64,000 bases of DNA, from NCBI RefSeq assembly GCF_001619615.1, contig NZ_LQQP01000034.1, forward strand, positions 1-64,000, written 5' to 3'. Made by a program: the position numbers and the translations under genes. The notes below the pieces were generated by a model. That model made no database searches. It was given only the letters and a program-made list of their open reading frames with translations, and had not been told where the DNA came from. Origin of the DNA: Microbacterium sp. T32 (GTDB lineage: Bacteria > Actinomycetota > Actinomycetes > Actinomycetales > Microbacteriaceae). This document shows, one piece after another, positions 55,378 to 64,000 of this stretch (within the stretch, counting starts at the first letter, position 1; every line of letters starts with the position of its first letter).

Positions 55378-55938
55378 TCAGTTGATGCGGCCGAGGTACT
55401 CGCCCGTGCGAGTGTCGACCTTGATCTTGGTGCCGGTCTCAAGGAACAGCGGGACCTGCATCTCGTAGCCGGTCTCGACGGTGGCGGGCTTGGTGCCGGC
55501 CGAGGAGCGGTCGCCCTGCAGACCCGGCTCCGTGTAGGTGACCTCGAGCACGACGGACGGCGGGAGCTCGATGTACAGCGGGTTGCCGTTGTTCAGCGCG
55601 ATCTGCACCTGCTGGTTCTCGAGCAGGAAGTTGGCCGCGTCGCCCACGGTCGCCGCGCCGACGGTGATCTGGTCGTAGTCGGCGACGTCCATGAAGACGA
55701 AGCCTTCACCGTCGTTGTACAGGTACGTGAAGTCGCGGCGGTCGACGTTCTCGATGTCGACCTTGGCGCCGGCGTTGAACGTGCGGTCGACGACCTTGCC
55801 GCTCATGACGTTCTTGAGCTTCGTGCGGACGAACGCGCCGCCCTTGCCCGGCTTGACGTGCTGGAACTCCACCACGCTCCAGAGCTGACCGTCGATGTTG
55901 AGGACGACGCCGTTCTTGATGTCTGCGGTGGATGCCAT
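55378..55938 (-). CDS. efp: Translation elongation factor P
   Basis: 186 residues, three beta-barrel domains. Relieves ribosome stalling at polyproline. The tip loop is V-K-P-G-K-G-G-A-F, whose Lys is the residue modified in some bacteria; no modification enzyme is visible nearby. The C-terminal signature [27 protein letters not shown] is intact. A TAGACT box lies 63 bases upstream of the ATG. It forms a unit with nusB. Confidence 0.97.
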   Translation of the reverse strand: MASTADIKNGVVLNIDGQLWSVVEFQHVKPGKGGAFVRTKLKNVMSGKVVDRTFNAGAKVDIENVDRRDFTYLYNDGEGFVFMDVADYDQITVGAATVGDAANFLLENQQVQIALNNGNPLYIELPPSVVLEVTYTEPGLQGDRSSAGTKPATVETGYEMQVPLFLETGTKIKVDTRTGEYLGRIN

Positions 55939-56000
55939 GAGGTTCGATGTTCCGTTTCGTGAGTCGGTGGGGCGTCGCGTCGGCGCTCGCCCAGCGATCG

Positions 56001-56006
56001 AGTCTA
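56001..56006 (-). promoter_or_regulatory. -10 box TAGACT of efp-nusB
   Basis: TAGACT just after the aroQ stop codon, with a leader of about 55 bases before the efp ATG. Confidence 0.45.
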
Positions 56007-56019
56007 CGCGATGGGTCGC

Positions 56020-56478
56020 TCAGCCGTCGGCGCGGCCGCTGATGACGTCGACGAGCAGGTCGACGGCCCGCGCGTATCCGGGCACGCCCTCGCCGATGAC
56101 GTGCACCGCCGCGACGTCCTCGATGTAGGAGAAGTGGCGGAAGCTCTCGCGCTCCTTGATGTTCGAGATGTGCACCTCGGCGACCGGAAGAGCCACGGAT
56201 GCCAGGGCGTCGCGCAGCGCGACCGACGTGTGCGTGAACCCTCCGGCGTTGATCACGATGCCGGCGCAGTCGAGTCGGGCGGCGTGGATCGCGTCGATGA
56301 GCACCCCCTCGTGATTGCTCTGGATCGCGCGGACCTCGAGACCGCGGCGGTGGGCGGCCTCGGTGGTCACGCGTTCGACGTCGGCGAGGGTGTCGCGTCC
56401 GTAGATCTCGGGCTGGCGGGTACCGAGCAGGTTGAGGTTCGGACCGTTGACGAGGAGAAGGCGACGCGGCGTGCTCAC
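56020..56478 (-). CDS. aroQ: 3-dehydroquinate dehydratase, type II
   Basis: 152 residues. Type II signature L-L-L-V-N-G-P-N-L-N-L-L-G-T-R-Q-P-E-I-Y-G with the catalytic Tyr, NHEGVLIDAIHAAR, VINAGGFTHTSVALRDAL and the His/Asn of EVHISNIKERESFR. Third step of the shikimate pathway. GTG at 56478 is chosen; another GTG three codons upstream is possible and neither has a strong site. It is separated from aroB by about 155 bases that hold a long inverted repeat. Confidence 0.93.
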   Translation of the reverse strand: MSTPRRLLLVNGPNLNLLGTRQPEIYGRDTLADVERVTTEAAHRRGLEVRAIQSNHEGVLIDAIHAARLDCAGIVINAGGFTHTSVALRDALASVALPVAEVHISNIKERESFRHFSYIEDVAAVHVIGEGVPGYARAVDLLVDVISGRADG

Positions 56479-56535
56479 CCCGAGCACGCTATCAGCGCGC
56501 TGGGTCGTGGCATCCCCCGTCTCACGTGCGCCGAA

Positions 56536-56604
56536 GTTCGCAGATTCGCACGTTCCTCGCAGAATCCGGCCGTAATGCTGCGAGATTCGCGGGATTCTGC
56601 GAAC
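56536..56604. repeat. Long imperfect inverted repeat between aroB and aroQ
   Basis: 27-base arms beginning GTTCGCAGA and ending TCTGCGAAC, 21 of 27 positions complementary, with a 15-base centre AATCCGGCCGTAATG. The motif CGCAGAATC or its variants appears four times within the element. It begins 30 bases downstream of the aroB stop, so it could terminate aroB. Confidence 0.75.
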
Positions 56605-56633
56605 GAGCGCGTGGCCGACCGGATGCCGGGGCC

Positions 56634-57710
56634 TTACGCCCCGACCTCCTGATACGCCGCGAACAGGAGCGACTCGTCAGGGGCCTGCAGCACCGTCGGG
56701 CGGGCGAGGTCGTCGAGCACGATGAAGCGCAGCATGCTGCCGCGGGACTTCTTGTCGCGCTGCATCGTCGCCTTGAGCGTCTGCCACGCGCCGGCGCGGT
56801 AGGTCGTCGGGAGCCCGAGGGACTCGAGCACATCGCGGTGGCGCTGGGCGACGTCGTCGGAGAGGCGTCCGGCAAGGCGCGACAGCTCCGCGGCGAACAC
56901 CATGCCGACGGAGATCGCGGCGCCGTGGCGCCAGCGGTACCGCTCGGCGTGTTCGATCGCGTGGCCCAGTGTGTGCCCGTAGTTGAGGACCTCGCGGAGC
57001 CCCGCCTCGCGCAGGTCCTCACCCACGACCCGCGCCTTCATGTCGATCGCGAGCTCGATGCAGCGGCGGAACGCGTCCCCCCGCGGGTCGACGATCCCGG
57101 ACGGGTCGGCCTCGATGAGGTCGAGGATCTCCGGATGCCAGATGAACCCGGCCTTCACGACCTCGGCGAAACCGGCGGTGGCCTCGTTCTTCGAGAGCGT
57201 GTCGAGCAGGTCGAGGTCGCATACGACGGCGGCGGGCGGCCAGAAGGCACCCACGAGGTTCTTGCCCTCCGCGGTGTTGACGCCCGTCTTGCCGCCGACG
57301 GCCGCGTCGACCATCGCGAGCACCGTCGTCGGCACCTGCACCACGGCGACGCCGCGCAGCCACGTCGCGGCGACGAACCCGGCGAGGTCGGTGACGGCTC
57401 CGCCGCCGAAGCCGATGACGGCATCCGTCCGCGTGAAATCCGCTTGGCCCATGACCTGCCAGCAGAACGCGGCGACCTCGATGCGCTTGCCCGCCTCGGC
57501 ATCCGGGATCTCGGCGAGCAGCACCTGCCGGTCGCCGACGAGCTGGGCGCGCAGGGACTCCGCCTGCGCCGCGAGGGTCGGCGGGTGCACGATGAGCACC
57601 TTCTGCGCCGCCGCGGGCAGCTTCTCGCCGAGCGTCGCGAGCAGGCCGCGCCCGATCGTGATGTCGTACCCGGGGTCGCCGGCGACGGTGATGGTCGTGG
57701 TGTCGGTCAT
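56634..57710 (-). CDS. aroB: 3-dehydroquinate synthase
   Basis: 358 residues; NAD- and zinc-dependent. Seen are VIGFGGGAVTDLAGFVAATWLRG (NAD site), VPTTVLAMVDAAVGGKTGVN, FAEVVKAGFI, NYGHTLGHAIEH and RYRWRHGAAISVGM (zinc ligands). The ATG overlaps the aroK stop (ATGA). Confidence 0.97.
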   Translation of the reverse strand: MTDTTTITVAGDPGYDITIGRGLLATLGEKLPAAAQKVLIVHPPTLAAQAESLRAQLVGDRQVLLAEIPDAEAGKRIEVAAFCWQVMGQADFTRTDAVIGFGGGAVTDLAGFVAATWLRGVAVVQVPTTVLAMVDAAVGGKTGVNTAEGKNLVGAFWPPAAVVCDLDLLDTLSKNEATAGFAEVVKAGFIWHPEILDLIEADPSGIVDPRGDAFRRCIELAIDMKARVVGEDLREAGLREVLNYGHTLGHAIEHAERYRWRHGAAISVGMVFAAELSRLAGRLSDDVAQRHRDVLESLGLPTTYRAGAWQTLKATMQRDKKSRGSMLRFIVLDDLARPTVLQAPDESLLFAAYQEVGA

Positions 57711-58240
57711 GGGGTCTCCTGGGCCGGGACGGGGCGCGCCCAGGCCACGATGTCGTCGACGACGCGGGCGAGCGGACCCGACGACGTGTCGAAGGCGATG
57801 TCGGCGGTCGCTTCGTAGATCGGTCGCCGTTCTTCGTAGATGCGGAGCCAGCGCTCCGCCGGGTCCTCGCCGCCCAGCAGCGGGCGTTCGTCGCCGTGGA
57901 TCCGGGATGCCACGACGTGCGGCGCCACGGTCAGCAGCACCACGCGATGCTGCGCCAGCCGCTCGCGGGTGACCGGGTCGAGCACCGCTCCTCCGCCGAG
58001 CGCGACGACACCGCCCCGCTCGAGGGCTTCGGCCACGGCATCCCGCTCGAGGGAGCGGAAGTGCGCCTCGCCGTGCGCGCGAAACAGGTCGGGGATGGGG
58101 CCGTGGTCGCGCACGACGATCTTGTCGGTGTCGCTGAACGGCTCGCCGAGGGCGCGCGCGACGCGCCGCCCGACACTCGTCTTGCCCGCACCCATCGGTC
58201 CGATGAGCACGAGCGCGCCGCCGGCCTCAGCCGAGGTCAT
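57707..58240 (-). CDS. aroK: Shikimate kinase
   Basis: 177 residues. P-loop G-P-M-G-A-G-K-T-S, then [13 protein letters not shown] (shikimate Asp), [24 protein letters not shown] and the lid [11 protein letters not shown]. The start is the ATG at 58240, 14 bases inside the aroC end; longer forms would overlap aroC extensively. Confidence 0.95.
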   Translation of the reverse strand: MTSAEAGGALVLIGPMGAGKTSVGRRVARALGEPFSDTDKIVVRDHGPIPDLFRAHGEAHFRSLERDAVAEALERGGVVALGGGAVLDPVTRERLAQHRVVLLTVAPHVVASRIHGDERPLLGGEDPAERWLRIYEERRPIYEATADIAFDTSSGPLARVVDDIVAWARPVPAQETP

Positions 58241-59453
58241 GCGCGAGCAACGCCGCGTCGGAGGCGTCCGTGGTGCGCAGCGTCTCGGGCAGGTGCGCGA
58301 GGTACGCCTCGAGGTTACGGCGCGTCTCGGCGACGTTGTCGCCGCCGAACTTCTCCAGCACCGCGTCGGCGAGCGTGATCGCGACCATCGCCTCCGCCAC
58401 GACACCCGCGGCCGGGACCGCGCAGACGTCGGAGCGCTGGTGGTGCGCGGCGGCCGTGTCGCCGGTGGCGACATCGACGGTGCGGAGGGCGTGCGGGACC
58501 GTGGCGATGGGCTTCATGCCCGCGCGCACCCGCAGCACGGTGCCGGTCGACATGCCGCCCTCGGTGCCGCCCGCGCGGTCGGAGGAGCGGGTGATGCCGT
58601 CGTCCGTCGCGAAGAGCTCGTCGTGCGCCTGCGACCCGCGGCGGGTCGTGGTGAGGAAGCCGTCTCCGACCTCGACGCCCTTGATGGCCTGGATGCTCAT
58701 CAGAGCCTGGGCGAGCTTGGCATCCAGTCGACGATCCCACTGCACGTGCGAGCCCAGACCCGGCGGGAGGCCGTACGCGAGGACCTCGACGATACCGCCG
58801 AGCGTGTCACCGGCCTTCTTCGCGTCATCGACCTCGGCGACCATCGCCGCGGAGGTGTCGGGGTCGAAGCACCGCAGCGGATCGGCGTCGAGGAGGTCGA
58901 CGTCGTCGGGCGTCGGCAGCGCCGCACCCTCGGGCACGCGAACGGGGCCGATCGAGAGCGTGTGGCTGACGAGCCGGATGCCGAGCTCGCCGAGGAACGC
59001 GCGGGCGACGGCGCCGAGCGCGACGCGGGCCGCGGTCTCGCGGGCGGACGCGCGCTCGAGGATCGGCCGCGCCTCGTCGAAACCGTACTTCTGCATGCCG
59101 ACGAGGTCGGCGTGGCCCGGGCGGGGGCGCGTGAGGGCGGCCCCGCGACCGCGCGAGCGGTCGGACAGCTCGACCGGCTCGGGGCTCATGACCTCGACCC
59201 ACTTCGGCCACTCGGTGTTGCCGATGCGCAGCGCGATGGGGCTGCCGATCGTGAAACCGTGCACGATGCCGGTCGAGAGCGTGAGCTCGTCCTCCTCGAA
59301 CTTCATGCGCGAACCGCGGCCGTAGCCGAGCTTGCGACGAGCGAGGTCCGCGCGGATCTGCGCGGGCGAGATCGGGACGCCGGCCGGCATCCCCTCCATG
59401 AGGGCGACCAGTTCGGGGCCGTGGGATTCCCCGGCCGTGAGCACGCGAAGCAT
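58227..59453 (-). CDS. aroC: Chorismate synthase
   Basis: 408 residues. FMN-dependent 1,4-elimination from EPSP. N-terminus [25 protein letters not shown] with the FMN-contacting [28 protein letters not shown], and [24 protein letters not shown] at 59453, four bases after the aroE stop. Confidence 0.97.
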   Translation of the reverse strand: MLRVLTAGESHGPELVALMEGMPAGVPISPAQIRADLARRKLGYGRGSRMKFEEDELTLSTGIVHGFTIGSPIALRIGNTEWPKWVEVMSPEPVELSDRSRGRGAALTRPRPGHADLVGMQKYGFDEARPILERASARETAARVALGAVARAFLGELGIRLVSHTLSIGPVRVPEGAALPTPDDVDLLDADPLRCFDPDTSAAMVAEVDDAKKAGDTLGGIVEVLAYGLPPGLGSHVQWDRRLDAKLAQALMSIQAIKGVEVGDGFLTTTRRGSQAHDELFATDDGITRSSDRAGGTEGGMSTGTVLRVRAGMKPIATVPHALRTVDVATGDTAAAHHQRSDVCAVPAAGVVAEAMVAITLADAVLEKFGGDNVAETRRNLEAYLAHLPETLRTTDASDAALLAHDLG

Positions 59454-59457
59454 GCCC

Positions 59458-60294
59458 CTATCCTCCCACGAGCGCGGCGCGCATCGTGGCGAGCACCGTG
59501 TCCTCGCGCTCGAGCGGGACGGTGGGGTCGCCGCCCACGAACACGCGCACCTGCAGCAGGGCCTGGTGCAGCAGCATGGGCAGACCGTTGATCGCCGCGT
59601 TCCCCGCCGCGAGCCACTGCTCGGCGAGCGACGTCGGCCAGTTGCCGTACACGACGTCGACGAGCAGCCCGCCGTTCTCCACGAGGGGACGGATGCCAGG
59701 ACCGGCGTCGACGTTCCCGGGCAGGGCTCCGATGGTGACGTCGACGGGCTCGGGCTCGCCCGGGGAGTCGAACGACGAGGGCACAACCTCGACGCCCACC
59801 GAGGCACCGAGGTCGCGCAGCGGGTCGACGGCCTCGGGGCGCCGGGCCACGACCTCGACGCGCGGGGCGCCGAGCTCGGCCAGCGACAGCACCGCGGAGG
59901 TCGCGGTCGCACCGGCCCCGAGGATGCGCGCGGCCCGAGGCCGCGTGACGCCCGCCTCGCGCAGCGCGCGCGCCAGTCCCCCGACGTCGGTGTTGAAGCC
60001 GTGGGGGCCGTCGTCCGTCAGCAGGTACGTGTTCACCGCGCCCGTGCGGCGCGCCGCGTCGTCGAGGGACACCGCCGACCGCGCGGCGACGTTCTTCAGC
60101 GGCATCGTGAGCGAGAGGCCCCGCCACGTGGCATCCAGGTTCTCCACCGCGGCGGGAAAACCCGCCTCGGTGACGCGCTGTCGGCCGTACGCCCACGGCA
60201 GGCCCAGCTCGCGGTACGCCGCCGCGTGCAGCTCCGGCGACCGCGAGTGGTCGATCGGGTCTCCCCAGACGGCGAGCCGGGTGCCGGTCAGCAT
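59458..60294 (-). CDS. aroE: Shikimate dehydrogenase
   Basis: 278 residues. Substrate end: [22 protein letters not shown] (Ser-x-Ser), LTMPLKNVA (catalytic Lys), [25 protein letters not shown] domain with [13 protein letters not shown]. The start ATG overlaps the mltG stop by 7 bases (ATGCTGA). Confidence 0.95.
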   Translation of the reverse strand: MLTGTRLAVWGDPIDHSRSPELHAAAYRELGLPWAYGRQRVTEAGFPAAVENLDATWRGLSLTMPLKNVAARSAVSLDDAARRTGAVNTYLLTDDGPHGFNTDVGGLARALREAGVTRPRAARILGAGATATSAVLSLAELGAPRVEVVARRPEAVDPLRDLGASVGVEVVPSSFDSPGEPEPVDVTIGALPGNVDAGPGIRPLVENGGLLVDVVYGNWPTSLAEQWLAAGNAAINGLPMLLHQALLQVRVFVGGDPTVPLEREDTVLATMRAALVGG

Positions 60295-61868
60295 CCGCTG
60301 TTCGGGTTCGCGCGGCACCAGTCGCGGAACTGCTGGACAGCCTTCTCCTGGTCGGCGTACGTGGTCGAGAACACCGTCTCGCCCGTGTCGAGGTTGACCG
60401 TCGTGAAGTAGTACCAGGTGCCGTCGACGGGGTGCATGGCCGCGTCGATGGCGAGGTCGCCGGCGTTCGCGATCGGACCGATGGGCAGGCCCGGGCGGAT
60501 GTAGGTGTTCCACGGGTTGTCGCTGGTGAGGGCGTTCTCCGACGACGACGAGCTGCCCGCGCCGATCTCCCCGACGCCGTACTGCGCCGTCGAGTCCATC
60601 TGCAGCAGACCGTGGGTCTCGTCGTTGTCCGGCTGGAGGCGGTTCTCGATCACGCGCGAGACCTTGTAGAAGTCGTCGGAGTTGCGCGCCTCGCGCTCGA
60701 TGATCGAAGCGATGATCAGGATCCGTTCGCGATCAGACTCCGGCACCCCGGCCTGGTCGAGCGACTGCACCGTGCGCTGCACCATTCTCTGGATGACCTG
60801 CGTCGCCGTGACCCCGTCGTCGAAGTCATAGGTCGCCGGGAAGATCCATCCCTCGAGCGTGGATGCCGACACCCCGTACTGTGACGGATCGGCCACCGCC
60901 GCTTCGAAGTCGGCGCGCGGGATCGTCAGCTGCTCGGACATCGCGTCGAGGGACTGCTCGAGCGTGAGGCCTTCGCGCAGTTGGACCGAGTGGTTCAGGC
61001 GGGTCGCCGGATCGCGGAGCGCCGTGAGCACCGCCGGGGACGACATCTGCTGCTGCAGCTTGTATACGCCCGGCTGGAACGTGAAGGCCACGTTGTTCTG
61101 CACCATGTACTTGTACAGCGAGTCGGACTGCTTGGTGATGCCGGCCTCGAACAGCTTCGGCGAGACCGACTCTCCGGTGTCGCCGGAGACGATCGTGACA
61201 CGCGCCTCGCCGGTGGCCATACCCTCGGCGTAGTCGGTGGGTTCTCCCGTGCCGAGGAACTCGCGCACGCGGTCGCCGTAGGTGTTCCAGAGCGCGAACC
61301 CGCCACCGACGATTCCGCCGATGATCACGAGCACGACCGCCAGGGCGATCCAGCCGCCCACGCGGCGGCGCCGCTTCGGCGGCGCGGCCCACTGCACGTC
61401 GTCCGAGTGGGCGCGACCGGAGAAGAGGTCATCGAGCGACCCGGATGCGACGCCTCGGTCACCGGCGGCGGCGGTCGCAACGCCGACGGTCGCGGTCTGT
61501 TGCTGCGGACCGGGTTCGGGCTGGCGCCGCGGCGTGGGCTGCCACGCCGCGACGGGCTCGGGCCGCCGCTCCTCAGCCGGGGCGCCGATCGGCGTGGTCT
61601 GCGCCGCGGCCCGCGGAGCGGGCACCGGTGCCGTCGGCGGGGTGGGGGTGACGCCGCTCTGCGTCTCGGGAGTCTGCGGAGTGTCGCCCGTCTGGGCTCG
61701 CCGGGCCTCGCGGGCCGCGCGGCGCGAGGGCGGCGGAGAGGAGGCGTCCGGCGCGGGGGCCCCGGCGGTCGCGCCGCTGCGGGCCGTGGCATCCGTCGCT
61801 CCGGATCGGGGGTCGGGAAGTCGGCCGTACAGCTCGGCGAACGGATCGGTGGGGTCGTTTTCGGGCAT
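60288..61868 (-). CDS. mltG: Endolytic murein transglycosylase MltG
   Basis: 526 residues. A long Pro/Ala/Thr-rich cytoplasmic N-terminus (residues 1-165) precedes one membrane helix (WIALAVVLVIIGGIVGGGFALW) and an extracytoplasmic LysM-like plus YceG domain. The catalytic Glu is in I-A-S-I-I-E-R-E-A-R, with VIENRL following and NPYxxxGLPxGPI-like NTYIRPGLPIGPIANAG near the end. It cuts nascent glycan strands and sets their length. The ATG lies one base after the ruvX stop. Confidence 0.94.
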   Translation of the reverse strand: MPENDPTDPFAELYGRLPDPRSGATDATARSGATAGAPAPDASSPPPSRRAAREARRAQTGDTPQTPETQSGVTPTPPTAPVPAPRAAAQTTPIGAPAEERRPEPVAAWQPTPRRQPEPGPQQQTATVGVATAAAGDRGVASGSLDDLFSGRAHSDDVQWAAPPKRRRRVGGWIALAVVLVIIGGIVGGGFALWNTYGDRVREFLGTGEPTDYAEGMATGEARVTIVSGDTGESVSPKLFEAGITKQSDSLYKYMVQNNVAFTFQPGVYKLQQQMSSPAVLTALRDPATRLNHSVQLREGLTLEQSLDAMSEQLTIPRADFEAAVADPSQYGVSASTLEGWIFPATYDFDDGVTATQVIQRMVQRTVQSLDQAGVPESDRERILIIASIIEREARNSDDFYKVSRVIENRLQPDNDETHGLLQMDSTAQYGVGEIGAGSSSSSENALTSDNPWNTYIRPGLPIGPIANAGDLAIDAAMHPVDGTWYYFTTVNLDTGETVFSTTYADQEKAVQQFRDWCRANPNSGC

Positions 61869-61869
61869 G

Positions 61870-62343
61870 TCAGGCGGGCTCCTGTCCCGGTGCTACAGCG
61901 GGTCCGGCCGGGTCACCGGACCTTCGCTCGACGTCGAGCGCCTGCTGCAGCAGCACCACAGCGGCGACTTGGTCCACAATGCTACGAGACTCGCGCTGGG
62001 AACGCCCGGCCTGCCGCAGAACGTCGTGCGCGGAGACGGTGCTGAGCCGCTCGTCCACGAGACGGACCGGGATGCTCAACGCCGCCGCCAGCTCCCCGGC
62101 GAAGGCGCGGGCATCGGTCGTAGAGGGCGTGTCGTCACCGCGCAGGTTCAGCGGCAGACCCACCAGCACCTCGAACGCTTCGTACTCCTCCGCGAGGGCG
62201 ACGATGCGGCGCACCGGCTCGCCCTTCCGCGGCACGGTTTCGACCGGAACCGCGAGCAGACCGTCGGGATCCGACCGGGCGACGCCGACGCGCGCGCGTC
62301 CGACGTCGATCCCCAGCCGGATGCCGCGGCGGAAGGCCGTCAC
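61870..62343 (-). CDS. ruvX: Holliday junction resolvase-like protein RuvX/YqgF
   Basis: 157 residues, RNase H-like fold with R-L-G-I-D-V-G-R-A-R-V-G-V-A (first Asp), FEVLVGLPLNLRGDD, VRLVDERLSTVSAHDVL (Glu) and SIVDQVAAVVLLQQAL (last Asp). Implicated in pre-16S rRNA processing. The start is GTG at 62343; GTGA overlaps the alaS stop. Confidence 0.94.
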   Translation of the reverse strand: MTAFRRGIRLGIDVGRARVGVARSDPDGLLAVPVETVPRKGEPVRRIVALAEEYEAFEVLVGLPLNLRGDDTPSTTDARAFAGELAAALSIPVRLVDERLSTVSAHDVLRQAGRSQRESRSIVDQVAAVVLLQQALDVERRSGDPAGPAVAPGQEPA

Positions 62344-64000
62344 GCGGTGATCGCCCGCACGTCTGCGACGATGCCCTCGAGCGCCTGCGGCAGGGCCGCG
62401 GCATCCGTTCCGCCGCCCTGCGCGACATCCGGACGTCCACCGCCGCCGCCGCCGAGGACTCCGGCGGCGCTCTTGGCCAGGGCGCCGGCGGCGAGGCCGC
62501 GCTCCCGCGCGGCGTCGTTCGTCACGACGACGACCGTGGCGCGGCCGCCCGCCACGCTGCCGAGGGCGACGACCGCGGGGTCGGAGCCGAGCCGGTCGCG
62601 TACCTGCAGCGCGAGCGAGCGTACGTCGTCGGCCGACGCGCCCTCCCCCAGCGACTGCGCGACCACACGCACCGTGCCCACCGCGACCGCGGATTCCACC
62701 AACTGCGGCAGGCGGTCGGAGAGCGCACGCGCCTCGAACGCGGCGATCTTCTTCTCGGCGGCCTTGAGGCTCGCGGCGAGTTCGGCGATGCGGGTCGTGA
62801 GCTGCTCGCGGGGGGTCTTGAGCGACGTCGTGAGCTGCGACACGATGGCGCGCTCGGCGGCGAGGTCGCGGAACGCGTCGAGCCCGACCAGCGCCTCGAC
62901 GCGGCGGTTCGACGCGCCGACCGAGGACTCGCCGACGAGGTTGACCAGGCCGATCTCGGCGCTGCGCGCGACGTGCGTGCCGCCGCAGAGCTCGCGGGAC
63001 CACGGGCCGCCGATGTCGACCATGCGCACGGTGTCGCCGTACTTCTCGCCGAACAGCGCCATCGCTCCCGCGGCCTTGGCCTCGTCGAGCGACAGCACGC
63101 GCGTCGTGACCTCGAGGTTGTCGCGGACGGCGTTGTTGGCGATGTCCTCGATCTCGGTGCGGGTCTCAGGCGAGAGCGCCGCACCCCAGCTGAAGTCGAA
63201 GCGCATGTACCCGGCGCGGTTGAGCGACCCGGTCTGGGTCGCCGTCTTGCCGAGCGTGTCGCGGATCGCCGCGTGCACGAGGTGCGTCGCGGAGTGCGCC
63301 TGCTGCGCCGAGTGGCGATTGAGGGCATCGACCACCGTCGTCGCGGGGGCGTCGACCGACACCTCGCCGCTGGTGACCTCGACCGTGTGGCTGATGAGGC
63401 CCGGCACGGGACGCTGCACGTCGAGCACCTCGAGCTCGTAGCCGGGACCGACGATGACGCCCTTGTCGGCGACCTGGCCGCCGGACTCGGCGTACAGCGC
63501 GGTCTCGGCGAGCACGACCTCGGCGATCTGGCCCTGCGACGCGCGGTCGGTGCTACGACCGTCGACCAGGATGCCGAGGACCTTGGACTCCGTCTCGAGG
63601 TCGGTGTACCCGGTGAACACCGTCTCGCCGAGCGCGCGGAACTCGCGGTACACGCTCTGGTCGGCGATCGCGCCCTTGCGCGAGCGGGCGTCGGCTTTCG
63701 CGCGGGCGCGCTGCTCCTGCATGAGCGTGTCGAACGCGCCGCGGTCGACCGTGAGACCGGCTTCCTCGGCGATCTCGAGGGTGAGGTCGATCGGGAAGCC
63801 GTACGTGTCGTGCAGCAGGAACGCCTCGGAGCCCGACAGCGTCGTGGCGCCGCCCTGCTTGGCATCCGCCACGGACTGGTCGAGGATCGCGGAGCCCGCC
63901 GCGAGCGTGCGGAGGAACGTCTGCTCCTCGGCGATCGCGTATGCCGAGAGGCGCGGGTAGTCCGTCGCGACCTCGGGGTACGACTCCTTCATCGCGTCGC
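62340..64000 (-). CDS. alaS: Alanyl-tRNA synthetase (N-terminus off the right edge)
   Basis: The C-terminal 552 or so residues are visible and the frame is open to the edge. The visible part starts late in the catalytic module (D-A-M-K-E-S-Y-P-E-V). The editing domain has H-S-A-T-H-L-V-H-A-A-I (zinc His pair) and C-G-G-T-H-V-A-R-S-A-E-I-G (Cys and His), both intact. A coiled coil and a C-terminal DHHA1-like domain with a GGGGGGRP motif follow. Charges tRNA-Ala and clears mis-charged Ser/Gly. Confidence 0.97.
   Translation of the reverse strand, partial: DAMKESYPEVATDYPRLSAYAIAEEQTFLRTLAAGSAILDQSVADAKQGGATTLSGSEAFLLHDTYGFPIDLTLEIAEEAGLTVDRGAFDTLMQEQRARAKADARSRKGAIADQSVYREFRALGETVFTGYTDLETESKVLGILVDGRSTDRASQGQIAEVVLAETALYAESGGQVADKGVIVGPGYELEVLDVQRPVPGLISHTVEVTSGEVSVDAPATTVVDALNRHSAQQAHSATHLVHAAIRDTLGKTATQTGSLNRAGYMRFDFSWGAALSPETRTEIEDIANNAVRDNLEVTTRVLSLDEAKAAGAMALFGEKYGDTVRMVDIGGPWSRELCGGTHVARSAEIGLVNLVGESSVGASNRRVEALVGLDAFRDLAAERAIVSQLTTSLKTPREQLTTRIAELAASLKAAEKKIAAFEARALSDRLPQLVESAVAVGTVRVVAQSLGEGASADDVRSLALQVRDRLGSDPAVVALGSVAGGRATVVVVTNDAARERGLAAGALAKSAAGVLGGGGGGRPDVAQGGGTDAAALPQALEGIVADVRAITA

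Overview
The window is a 64-kb piece of a high-GC actinobacterial chromosome. It is most likely Microbacterium or a close relative (Microbacteriaceae). The evidence is codon use strongly biased to G/C in third positions, actinobacterial gene orders (polA/pdtaR/pyk/gltBD/lgt/trpABC; hisGFI; priA/metK/rpoZ/gmk/pyr; efp/aroQ/aroBKCE/mltG/ruvX/alaS), -10 boxes of the TAGACT/TAGGCT type, and an mIHF-guanylate kinase fusion. Almost every gene is on the minus strand, so transcription runs from high to low coordinates; the one clear plus-strand gene is a hotdog thioesterase at 10958.

Left edge to 8.2 kb is accessory: a partial DUF11-repeat surface protein, an SGNH hydrolase, a translationally coupled flavin monooxygenase/MFS pair, and a DUF885 peptidase-like protein. 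From 8.2 to 24.1 kb is core: DNA polymerase I, a thioesterase facing it, the ANTAR response regulator PdtaR, tRNA-Leu(CAA), pyruvate kinase, both glutamate synthase subunits, Lgt, TrpA, TrpB, TrpC and a small HGCP-type membrane protein. From 24.2 to 28 kb a 1252-residue Ig-repeat/beta-helix surface protein interrupts the trp block. From 28.1 to 31.7 kb lie the Trp-operon membrane protein, hisI, hisF, hisG, hisE and rpe.

From 31.8 to 47.4 kb run rsmB, fmt, priA, metK, rpoZ, the mIHF-gmk fusion and a tightly overlapped pyrimidine operon (pyrR-B-C, a small membrane protein, carA, carB, pyrF) headed by a PyrR RNA-binding element. From 47.5 to 54.8 kb an accessory block separates nusB from pyrR: a HelR-type RNA polymerase recycling ATPase with a rifamycin-associated element, a metallo-beta-lactamase/Rieske protein and a SNF2 ATPase. 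From 55 kb to the right edge are nusB, efp, aroQ, aroB, aroK, aroC, aroE, mltG, ruvX and a partial alaS.

The core genes make amino acids (Trp, His, Glu, chorismate), pyrimidines and GMP kinase, and include transcription, translation and replication factors. Most start/stop junctions overlap by 1, 4, 7 or 8 bases, implying translational coupling. Points of most interest: the HelR cassette bracketed by two 73-bp palindromic repeats, the mIHF-Gmk fusion, loss of trpE (and of coaBC from the rpoZ-metK junction) from conserved positions, a surface gene inside the trp block, long intergenic inverted repeats, and a strongly over-represented heptamer GGATGCC/GGCATCC. No CRISPR array, prophage, rRNA or transposase was seen.
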